A stretch of 64,000 nucleotides of DNA from Fretibacter rubidus. Lineage in GTDB: Bacteria > Pseudomonadota > Alphaproteobacteria > Caulobacterales > Maricaulaceae. The stretch is from assembly GCF_041429785.1 (NCBI RefSeq), contig NZ_CP163423.1, positions 1,364,001 to 1,428,000 of the forward strand. The letters run 5' to 3'. The position numbers and the translations under genes were made by a program. Below, piece after piece: positions 44,356-51,324 of the stretch. Within the stretch, counting starts at the first letter, position 1; each line of letters opens with the position of its first letter. The notes beneath the pieces were generated by a model. It was not told the origin of the DNA. It saw only the letters and a list, made by a program, of their open reading frames with translations, and searched no databases.

Positions 44356-45372
44356 CTAGGCGTCTTTGACTTTAACGCAGCGCGTACCGATATTTGTGCC
44401 GTCATAAACTCCGATGAGGGCCTCGGGCATTTTTTCAAATCCCACGAGTTCATCAATCAGAGGTTTGAGCTGCCCAGAGGCTATCCAGGCGGCTAGCTGC
44501 GCGTTGCAACTTTCAAATTGATCCAGATAGTTATAGACAAAATAGCCATGCATCGTTGCATTGGCATCGCGTGTCTTGGTGTAATTTGTCAGGCCAAACT
44601 TTTCCTTGCGCGTATATTCGCTGATGGATCCGCACAAGATTATGCGCGCATTATAGGCAAGGTTATCCAGAGCCGCTGCTAATGTTTCGCCGCCAACATT
44701 ATCAAAATAAATATCGATTTCTCGTTTTGATAGTGCGCGAATACGGGCTGCGACGTCCTCGTTTTTATAATCAATGACATCATCCGCGCCGAGACCTTTC
44801 ACAATAGCGCATTTTTCAGGGCCGCCAGCTATGCCGATGACATGGCATCCAACAATTTTGGCCATTTGAACGACCATATGGCCTACGCCGCCTGCCGCAC
44901 CTGATACCAAAACGGTCTCCCCCGCTTTGGGTTGTCCTTGATCAAAAAACGCTGTGTAGGCGGTTAGTCCTGTCATGGACAGGATGCGGACAGAATGAGC
45001 GTAAGATAATTCATGATGTTTGACACGGAGGAACCGCTCACGCGCTGTCATTTTTGATATTTTGTGAGTTTGCCAGCCAAGTTGCCCTTGGACGATTTCG
45101 CCGTCCTGCCAATCAGGGTGGTTTGACTTTACGATACGCGCCACGCCGCGACCGTGAATAACATCGCCAATGTCCAGTGGGGCTTCATTACTCATGGGAC
45201 TATTCATCATATACATCCGCATGACAGGCGCGATACCGAGGTAGAGCGTCTCCAGCAGAACTTCACCGTCTTGTGGGTCTTTAATGGGGGCCTCTTTATA
45301 AAGGAAATCAGAGGCTTTTGGTTTCCCTTCTGGGCGCGCGCCTACACACCATTGTCTATTCACCGCGCTCAC
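44356..45372 (-). CDS. NADP-dependent MDR oxidoreductase (alkenal/prostaglandin reductase-like), first copy
   Basis: 338 aa zinc-independent medium-chain reductase. Cofactor loop VSGAAGGVGHMVVQMAKIVGCHVIGIAGGPEKC, then GADDVIDYKNEDV and DIYFDNVGGETLAAALDNL, as in 2-alkenal and leukotriene-B4 reductases that saturate an enone double bond with NADPH. A similar protein is encoded at 56583-57575. In this island it may reduce a conjugated carbonyl intermediate. It overlaps the next VOC gene by four bases. Confidence 0.9.
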   Translation of the reverse strand: MSAVNRQWCVGARPEGKPKASDFLYKEAPIKDPQDGEVLLETLYLGIAPVMRMYMMNSPMSNEAPLDIGDVIHGRGVARIVKSNHPDWQDGEIVQGQLGWQTHKISKMTARERFLRVKHHELSYAHSVRILSMTGLTAYTAFFDQGQPKAGETVLVSGAAGGVGHMVVQMAKIVGCHVIGIAGGPEKCAIVKGLGADDVIDYKNEDVAARIRALSKREIDIYFDNVGGETLAAALDNLAYNARIILCGSISEYTRKEKFGLTNYTKTRDANATMHGYFVYNYLDQFESCNAQLAAWIASGQLKPLIDELVGFEKMPEALIGVYDGTNIGTRCVKVKDA

Positions 45373-45845
45373 TGTGCGGGCTCAATTTTTGTGACTTGAT
45401 TACATTCAAAGAAATGTCCGTCACCGTCCCATAAAAAAGTGGATAGGAAATGCTTTGTTTCGCCTTTGGCCCCTGTCGTGGACCATGTCTTCGGCTCTCC
45501 ACGTGTCTTAAACCCCCTTGCTTCTGCACGCTCAAAAATCTCTTGCGCGTTCTCTGCGACAACAACAAAGACAGGGCGGCCGTAGCCTACCTCATAGGTG
45601 ATGTCAGGGGCTGGCATAACGGGGTCTAAAAACTCCATTAGGCCAACCATGCCAATTTCTGCATGTTCAAACTGAATAATGCACAGGCGTAAGGTGTCGC
45701 CTTTTTTACCAATCGCTAGACCGCCGCCGTCCAGAACAAAGGGCCGATCAAACCAAACTTTTGCCCCCAGAACGTCGCGGTAAAACTCTAGCGCACGTTC
45801 CATGTCGCGCACCATGAGTGTTGTGCGTTTAATCTGATTTCCCAT
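45369..45845 (-). CDS. VOC-superfamily protein
   Basis: 158 aa from the ATG at 45845, preceded by AAGGA at the proper distance; the frame extends further upstream but inside the symporter gene. IKRTTLMVRDMERALEFYRDVLGAKVWFD and GRPVFVVVAENAQEIFERAEARGFKTR are the two VOC modules, ending in HFFECNQVTK with a probable metal-binding Glu. The pattern is shared with the lipoprotein VOC at 53911. Substrate unknown. Confidence 0.85.
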   Translation of the reverse strand: MGNQIKRTTLMVRDMERALEFYRDVLGAKVWFDRPFVLDGGGLAIGKKGDTLRLCIIQFEHAEIGMVGLMEFLDPVMPAPDITYEVGYGRPVFVVVAENAQEIFERAEARGFKTRGEPKTWSTTGAKGETKHFLSTFLWDGDGHFFECNQVTKIEPAQ

Positions 45846-47244
45846 GTCGGTCCTTCCCAATAAACAAGATGCCAAGCCCCAGCGCCCAAGAGGCCCATTT
45901 TTCAATCATATCGGCTTGCGTACCGTCGATATTGGCGAATATCACAGCCGTCGAAAATCCTATGATAATAGCGAGTAGAACCTCGCCGCCTCTAACTCGC
46001 CATCCAAGGCATTTCGTAAGGACAGTTGGTCCGAACGCCGCGCCCAGCGCAACCCAACTGAAGAGGACGCGGCTAAATATATCTTTGGGTAGAAACAGCG
46101 TCATTAGCACGGCTAGAATGGCGATTGATACCATGGCAATACGGCCAAATAATAATGCACGCGCCGGGTCACGGTAAGTTAGACCCATGTCATGGGATAC
46201 AGCAGAAGCCGCCGCCAGTAACAAGCTATCGACTGTAGACATTACGGCAGAGAGCACAGCGGCAATGACCACACCGGCCAAAACGGGGGGGAGGTATTGC
46301 TCTGCTGCTGCAAAGAACAGGCTCTCTCCGCCTGTATCTATTGAGAGTTTGCGACCCGCAAAGGCTAAGCAAACAAGACCTGTGTAGATAATTAAGCCCC
46401 AGCCAATCGTTATAGCAGCCCCTTGGATACGCTCGCTTGAGGACCGCACCGCCATAATACGGTTCAATAGCTGTGGCTGCCCTAGCGCGCCTAACCCTGT
46501 ACCTAATAACCCCATGGCAACGCCAATGCCCGCCATGCCTGCTGCCCCGCCCGTGAAGCTGATATAGCTTGGGGTCTCGACTGTATGTATATGGGTCATG
46601 ACAGCGCCAATACCGCCCGCAGCATGAAGCGTTGCCAAAGGTACTAAAATACAAGCGAGCATCATCACAACAGCTTGTAGGGCGTCGGTGATAGACGCGG
46701 CCCAAAACCCGCCAAGCAGGCAGTAAATAACAATAACCGCCGCGCCGATTAAGATGGCTTCGGTTGCATTGATATTAAAAATTTCTGTCAGCGCGTTGCC
46801 AGCCGCTTGAAACTGGCTTGAGATATAAAAGACAAAGCAAAACAATATCATCAACGCACAGACTATGCCGATACTACGTTTCCATTTTGCGGATACGTCA
46901 CCCGTTATAAAATCAACGATTGTCATATATCCGCGGCTTGCCGTTTCAGAGTTAAGGCGCGGTCCGATAACAAACCATGTAAGAATGTATCCCCCAAATA
47001 TACCAGGGATAAGCCAGAGCCCAACGGCGCCTTGGCTGAACACCAGCCCTGTAAAGCCGAGCAAGACCCAGGCGCTGGATGTTGAGGCGGCATAGGATAA
47101 TCCCGCTGTCCAGGCCCCAAGCCCTTGGGCCCCTAGAAAGAAATCAGATTCATTGTGGACGCGTTTGGATGCCCAAAACCCGACTCCTAAAAGTATGATT
47201 TTATACGCGATGAGCGTGAGCAGAACGATTGTTGTCGATGCCAT
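45829..47244 (-). CDS. Sodium:solute symporter (SSS family)
   Basis: 471 aa with about 13 membrane segments. GFWASKRVHNESDFFLGAQGLGAWTAGLSYAASTSSAWVLLGFTG is the conserved start of the PutP-like group, followed by GLLGTGLGALGQPQLLNRIMAVRS and the sodium-site region VIAAVLSAVMSTVDSLLLAAASAVSHD. Substrate unknown; the family carries amino acids, carboxylates and sugars. First gene of the nine-gene leftward operon (47244 to 39666), with a divergent regulatory region shared with the YciI-like gene. Confidence 0.9.
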   Translation of the reverse strand: MASTTIVLLTLIAYKIILLGVGFWASKRVHNESDFFLGAQGLGAWTAGLSYAASTSSAWVLLGFTGLVFSQGAVGLWLIPGIFGGYILTWFVIGPRLNSETASRGYMTIVDFITGDVSAKWKRSIGIVCALMILFCFVFYISSQFQAAGNALTEIFNINATEAILIGAAVIVIYCLLGGFWAASITDALQAVVMMLACILVPLATLHAAGGIGAVMTHIHTVETPSYISFTGGAAGMAGIGVAMGLLGTGLGALGQPQLLNRIMAVRSSSERIQGAAITIGWGLIIYTGLVCLAFAGRKLSIDTGGESLFFAAAEQYLPPVLAGVVIAAVLSAVMSTVDSLLLAAASAVSHDMGLTYRDPARALLFGRIAMVSIAILAVLMTLFLPKDIFSRVLFSWVALGAAFGPTVLTKCLGWRVRGGEVLLAIIIGFSTAVIFANIDGTQADMIEKWASWALGLGILFIGKDRHGKSD

Positions 47245-47293
47245 AAATCCCCATTATTTTTCTATTGTGTTAAACCGCACCCTAACGCGGGTT

Positions 47294-47307
47294 TTGATTT
47301 AAGTCAG
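47294..47307. promoter_or_regulatory. Crp/Fnr-like box, SSS/YciI divergent region
   Basis: TTGATTTAAGTCAG matches TTGA-N6-TCAA in seven of eight fixed bases. It lies 50 bases before the SSS start and 50 bases before the YciI-like start. Shared pattern with 48857 and 51244. Confidence 0.45.
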
Positions 47308-47320
47308 GTGTATATTTACC

Positions 47321-47334
47321 CGCTAATATTAGCG
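47321..47334. promoter_or_regulatory. Perfect 14-bp palindrome, SSS/YciI divergent region
   Basis: CGCTAATATTAGCG is a perfect palindrome 22 bases before the YciI-like start. Outer CTAACGC (47282-47288) and GCGTTAG (47332-47338) also pair over a wider span. It may be a second operator. Confidence 0.45.
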
Positions 47335-47356
47335 TTAGAGAAATATGGAGGAAATT

Positions 47357-47737
47357 ATGAGCGATAAAGCCAAGCGTGCCCCACGGTTATCCGAGCCGAC
47401 TTATATGTTTATCTGCACGGATGGGCCTAAGACGAAGCCACTCCGCGAGGAACATCTGTTTGGTCATTTAGATCATATTGAGGCGAATAATGATGCGTAC
47501 CGCATCGCGGGGCCGTTTCGTGATGACGCAAGCGGGGAGATCCTCGGTAGTTTCTTCCTCGTCAAAGCTGACAGCAAAGATGCCGCGTGGGAGATTATGC
47601 GCGGTGACCCTTATATTAGCTCTGACATGTATGCCTCAATAACTTGCCAGCACTTCATGCCAGCCTGCGGTGAATGGATGGGCGGCGTGATTTGGGACCA
47701 AGACGAAATTCGCGCTAACATGCCAAAATACACGTGA
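47357..47737 (+). CDS. YciI-like small protein
   Basis: 126 aa from the ATG at 47357, with GGAGG five bases upstream; the codons from 47345 are not needed. TYMFICTDGPKTKPLREEHLFGHLDHIEANNDAYRIAGPF followed by ILGSFFLVKADSKDAAWEIMRGDPY matches the YciI family, a ferredoxin-like dimer with an Asp-His pair related to muconolactone isomerase. Catalysis is unproven for most members; one homolog removes chloride from chlorohydroquinol. Divergent from the SSS gene in the island. Confidence 0.82.
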   Translation: MSDKAKRAPRLSEPTYMFICTDGPKTKPLREEHLFGHLDHIEANNDAYRIAGPFRDDASGEILGSFFLVKADSKDAAWEIMRGDPYISSDMYASITCQHFMPACGEWMGGVIWDQDEIRANMPKYT

Positions 47738-47763
47738 CCCTATAACGGCGGGCTTTTTGAATT

Positions 47764-48801
47764 TTAAATAATGTCCGAGGCTTTAAGCTTTTCTATCACA
47801 TCATCTTGGCGAGATTTGTAGAAATCTTTTGACGGCGGATTTGTTCCATCGCCTAGCGTTCCAGACGGATGCATGTCCATTTTCGCAAACATTTCTGCGT
47901 ATAGCGCAGTGGGCTGACGTGCCAGCATATTGTCCATGCCGTTGCGCGCGCGTCTGTATCGTAGCGCAGTTATGTCAATATCAGCACAGGCGGTAATACT
48001 TTCGCCGCCGGGTGTTTCCGCGAGGATAATACCGCGGTCATCGACAATCTGGCTGCGAGCGTCTGTGCTATAGGCTGCCAAAGCGCTGCCTGTAATGCCT
48101 GCTGAATTGGCGGAAATAACGTAGCATTGGTTTTCTTGCGCGCGAGCAAGCTTGGCGACGTTTTTATATGTCCATTGGGTGCTGGCGGCTTCTGATGTTG
48201 GGTGCAGGATCACCTCTGCGCCTTTGCAGGCCAGTATGCGACTAATCTCTGGGTAGCGAATTTCCTCTGATGCCAGCGCAGCTAGGCGGCCGATGGGCGT
48301 GTCCAAGACAGGGAATAAATCATCGACGCTGTAACGCTTTAAATATTCATCCCACACATCATAAGGTGAGGGCGCATACATAGAAATCAACCGGCGATAC
48401 CGTAAAGCGACATGGCCCGTAGGGTCGATAATAAAGCTAGCTTGAAAATACAAATCTGGAAAATGGGGATCGTTTTCATAGGCGTTACCCGCGATATAAA
48501 TGCCCGCATCGGCTGCGATTTTTCCAAGCGCCTTATATTCTTGTCCCTCCACATCAATGGCGGCTTTTGATTGCCAATCACGCGCGGACTCGCCTGCTGG
48601 AAAACCCGTGAGGAAATATTCGGGCAAACAAACGAGTTTCAAGTCAGGGCCATGGAAGGCCTTGGCCGAGAATATTTGCCCGCGGATACGGGCAATAGAG
48701 CCATGCATGATAATACGGCTTTCCTCGCGGGACGCACAGCGATTAACGGCTTTACATTCAGTCTGGAGGGCTAAGGCCTTATAAATGATGGGGTTTGTCA
48801 T
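47764..48801 (-). CDS. Nitrilase-superfamily protein lacking the catalytic Cys and Lys
   Basis: 345 aa from the ATG at 48801 (upstream codons have no site). The carbon-nitrogen hydrolase fold is clear: LVCLPEYFLTGFP gives Glu61. The Lys position in YRK reads YRR (Arg137). The nucleophile segment, normally G-R-x-x-x-x-I-C-x-D/E, reads GRLAALASEEIRYPE, with Ser178 in the Cys place. Two of three triad residues differ, so ordinary amidase or nitrilase activity is doubtful. It may be a pseudoenzyme or a changed chemistry. It is divergent from the aldehyde dehydrogenase gene. Confidence 0.82.
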   Translation of the reverse strand: MTNPIIYKALALQTECKAVNRCASREESRIIMHGSIARIRGQIFSAKAFHGPDLKLVCLPEYFLTGFPAGESARDWQSKAAIDVEGQEYKALGKIAADAGIYIAGNAYENDPHFPDLYFQASFIIDPTGHVALRYRRLISMYAPSPYDVWDEYLKRYSVDDLFPVLDTPIGRLAALASEEIRYPEISRILACKGAEVILHPTSEAASTQWTYKNVAKLARAQENQCYVISANSAGITGSALAAYSTDARSQIVDDRGIILAETPGGESITACADIDITALRYRRARNGMDNMLARQPTALYAEMFAKMDMHPSGTLGDGTNPPSKDFYKSRQDDVIEKLKASDII

Positions 48802-48856
48802 AATCAGCTCTCTTTTCACACGGCCTTAACAGCTAGCGCTTGAGCGCCATTTCATC

Positions 48857-48870
48857 TTGACCTAAGTCAT
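48857..48870. promoter_or_regulatory. Crp/Fnr-like box, nitrilase-like/ALDH divergent region
   Basis: TTGACCTAAGTCAT matches TTGA-N6-TCAA in seven of eight fixed bases, 52 bases before the ALDH start. Confidence 0.45.
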
Positions 48871-48922
48871 ATTTCACCCCGCGAAAAGACCTATCAAGAT
48901 AAAAACAAAAAGCGAGAGACGT

Positions 48923-50344
48923 GTGAGCCAAACTTTAAATGTGAAAAACCCGCGTACGGGCGAAGTGGATTATACAATTGAAGCCCTTGATGCCTCTGAG
49001 GTTGCAAGCCTGGCCGCGAGATTGCGTGGAACGCAAGGTGAGTGGCTATTACGGGGTTTGAAAGGGCGTGGAGATGCGCTGCTAGCGTTGGCTGCGTCAT
49101 TAGAAAATCATGCAAACGCGATTATTGCTGCGCTTGAAATTGATACGGGTCGCAAAACGATTGCCTCGCAGGAAGTAATGGGCGTTATTGGCTCATTGCG
49201 CGGATGGACGCAACTTGCGCCGATGCTAATGCCAAAGCCTGAATGGACGCAAGGACGTATGAAGCCTAATTTCAAGCATCAGAATGACTATATACCTTAC
49301 GCGCTTGTGGGTGTGATTAGTCCTTGGAATTTTCCAATGACCCTCTCATTTATCGACGCAATACCCGCTTTAATGGCTGGGGCTTGCGTGATGATAAAAC
49401 CGTCAGAGGTCACGCCGCGTTTTGCCGATGCCGTTTCGAAAGCCATTGAAGAGGCAGGGTTGTCTGATGTTATTAGTTTTGCGCAAGGCGGCGGCGCGAC
49501 AGGGGCTGCGTTGGTTGATAATGTGGATTGCGTCTGTTTTACAGGATCAGTTGCCACCGGACGTAAAGTTGCGCTCAGCGCGGCTGAGAACCTGATTCCA
49601 GCAAATCTTGAGTTAGGTGGCAAGGACCCAATGATTATAACGGCATCGGCTGATTTAGATAAAGCGGCAGAATTAGCTTTGCGCGCCAGCGTATTGGCTA
49701 CAGGGCAGGCCTGCCAATCTATTGAACGCGTATATGTGCCTAGCGAACATTATGATAATTTTTTGGATAAATTAGTGTCTAAGGCCGAAGCCGTTAAGTT
49801 GAACTACCCCGATATATCACAGGGTCATATCGGGCCGTTTATTTTTAATAAGCAAGCGGACATTGTCGCAGGGCAAATCAAAGACGCGGTCACCAAGGGC
49901 GCACGCGTTTTAACAGGCGGCGAAATTCTGACACATGGCGGTGGTCGGTGGCTGCGCCCGACGGTTATTGCCGATGTGACCCACGCTATGAATATTATGG
50001 TCGAGGAGACTTTTGGTCCGGTGGTTCCCGTGATGGCCTATGACGGAATAGAGCACGCCATAAACTTGGCGAACGACACGAGCTTTGGTCTCTCAGGTGC
50101 CGTTTATGCAGGTACGATTGAGGAAGCCCATGAAATTGGACAGCACATCAATGCTGGAGCGATAAGCCTGATGGACGGTGCGTTGACGGGGCAATATTTT
50201 GAAGCCGGAAAGCAGAGCTTTAAGAACTCAGGGCTTGGCCCATCGCGAATGGGGGCAAACGGTTTCTTGCGCTTCTTTAGGCAAAAGGCTTATATCGCCA
50301 ATACGGTCTGTCCGTTGACGATAGACGATTTTGCCGAAACCTAA
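48923..50344 (+). CDS. NAD(P)-dependent aldehyde dehydrogenase
   Basis: 473 aa, start GTG at 48923. Motifs: PWNFPMTLSFIDAIPALMAGACVMIKPSE, FTGSVATGRK, LELGGKDPMII with the catalytic Glu, GQACQSIERV with catalytic Cys264 and EETFGPVVPVM. It oxidises an aldehyde to the acid, probably an intermediate of the island pathway. It overlaps the upstream codons of the enoyl-CoA hydratase frame and is likely co-transcribed with it. Confidence 0.92.
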   Translation: MSQTLNVKNPRTGEVDYTIEALDASEVASLAARLRGTQGEWLLRGLKGRGDALLALAASLENHANAIIAALEIDTGRKTIASQEVMGVIGSLRGWTQLAPMLMPKPEWTQGRMKPNFKHQNDYIPYALVGVISPWNFPMTLSFIDAIPALMAGACVMIKPSEVTPRFADAVSKAIEEAGLSDVISFAQGGGATGAALVDNVDCVCFTGSVATGRKVALSAAENLIPANLELGGKDPMIITASADLDKAAELALRASVLATGQACQSIERVYVPSEHYDNFLDKLVSKAEAVKLNYPDISQGHIGPFIFNKQADIVAGQIKDAVTKGARVLTGGEILTHGGGRWLRPTVIADVTHAMNIMVEETFGPVVPVMAYDGIEHAINLANDTSFGLSGAVYAGTIEEAHEIGQHINAGAISLMDGALTGQYFEAGKQSFKNSGLGPSRMGANGFLRFFRQKAYIANTVCPLTIDDFAET

Positions 50345-50366
50345 TCTTCATTTTGAAAAGCGCCCC

Positions 50367-51149
50367 ATGACAACCAAAGACGACGCGATACAAATTCACA
50401 TGACCACCAGCGAGATTGGGCGTATTACGCTTAATCAACCCGGTAGGCGTAATGCGCTGACAGCGCAGATGTGGGATGATTTAACCGTTGCATTAGCTAC
50501 GGCGGCCGCTGACCCTGATTTAAAAGTCTTGATTATTACGGGCGCTGGGGAGCATTTTGCGGCCGGTGCGGATATATCTGAGTTTAGCAAACTTTATGCC
50601 ACGCCAGACTCGTCCGCGGTTATCTCTCAGAAGATATCGGTCGCGTTGGACGCTATTGCAAATTTTCCGCGCCCCACAATTGCTAAGATTCGTGGGGCTT
50701 GCGTAGGTGGGGGTACGGGTATTGCGCTGGCTTGTGATTTGCGCTTTGCGGACGGCACAAGCAAATTCGCTATTACACCGGGTAAGCTTGGTCTTGTTTA
50801 TCCGTTCTCCGATGTGCGTCGCCTCGTTCAAACAGTCGGGCAATCCGCAGCTAAAGATATTTTGTTCTCTGCCCGATTAATAGAAGCCGAAGAAGCAAAA
50901 ACAATGGGATTAATTGATCGTCTAGTTGACCAATATGCGCTGGATCAAGAGGTGCGTGATTATGCCTTGTCAATTTGTGGGACATCAAAATCATCGGTGC
51001 AAATTACAAAACAAATGTTCATGGCTATCGCCGAAGGACAACGCGGAGAGACCGCATCAACCAAAAAATGGTTCCTTGATGCATTCAGTAGTGACGATTT
51101 TAGAGAAGGTTACTCGGCGTTTTTGGAAAAACGCAAAGCTCGATTTTAA
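50367..51149 (+). CDS. Enoyl-CoA hydratase/isomerase family protein
   Basis: 260 aa from the ATG at 50367; the in-frame TTG at 50331 overlaps the ALDH gene and is less likely. Crotonase motifs: ITLNQPGRRNALTAQMWDDL, GEHFAAGADISEF (oxyanion hole) and GACVGGGTGIALACDLRFA. The second acidic catalytic position (FAITPGKLGLVYP) is not the typical E-x-x-x-G of hydratases, so an isomerase or lyase role is possible. It indicates a CoA-bound stage of the pathway. Confidence 0.9.
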   Translation: MTTKDDAIQIHMTTSEIGRITLNQPGRRNALTAQMWDDLTVALATAAADPDLKVLIITGAGEHFAAGADISEFSKLYATPDSSAVISQKISVALDAIANFPRPTIAKIRGACVGGGTGIALACDLRFADGTSKFAITPGKLGLVYPFSDVRRLVQTVGQSAAKDILFSARLIEAEEAKTMGLIDRLVDQYALDQEVRDYALSICGTSKSSVQITKQMFMAIAEGQRGETASTKKWFLDAFSSDDFREGYSAFLEKRKARF

Positions 51150-51243
51150 GGCGCTACTTTTAATTGCGCATGATTGGGACATGTTGCGGAATTGACACAT
51201 TGACGCAGTTATTTTGGCCGTTTCAGCCTGCAAAGTGAAATAT

Positions 51244-51257
51244 ATGACATAAATCAA
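51244..51257. promoter_or_regulatory. Crp/Fnr-like box upstream of the first TonB receptor
   Basis: ATGACATAAATCAA matches TTGA-N6-TCAA in seven of eight fixed bases, 67 bases before the receptor start. Confidence 0.45.
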
Positions 51258-51324
51258 ATGAAAAGCAGGTTCCTAGGCGTTTATAGAGTCAATTACAGAC
51301 TCAATGTTACGAAAAGGGGACAAA

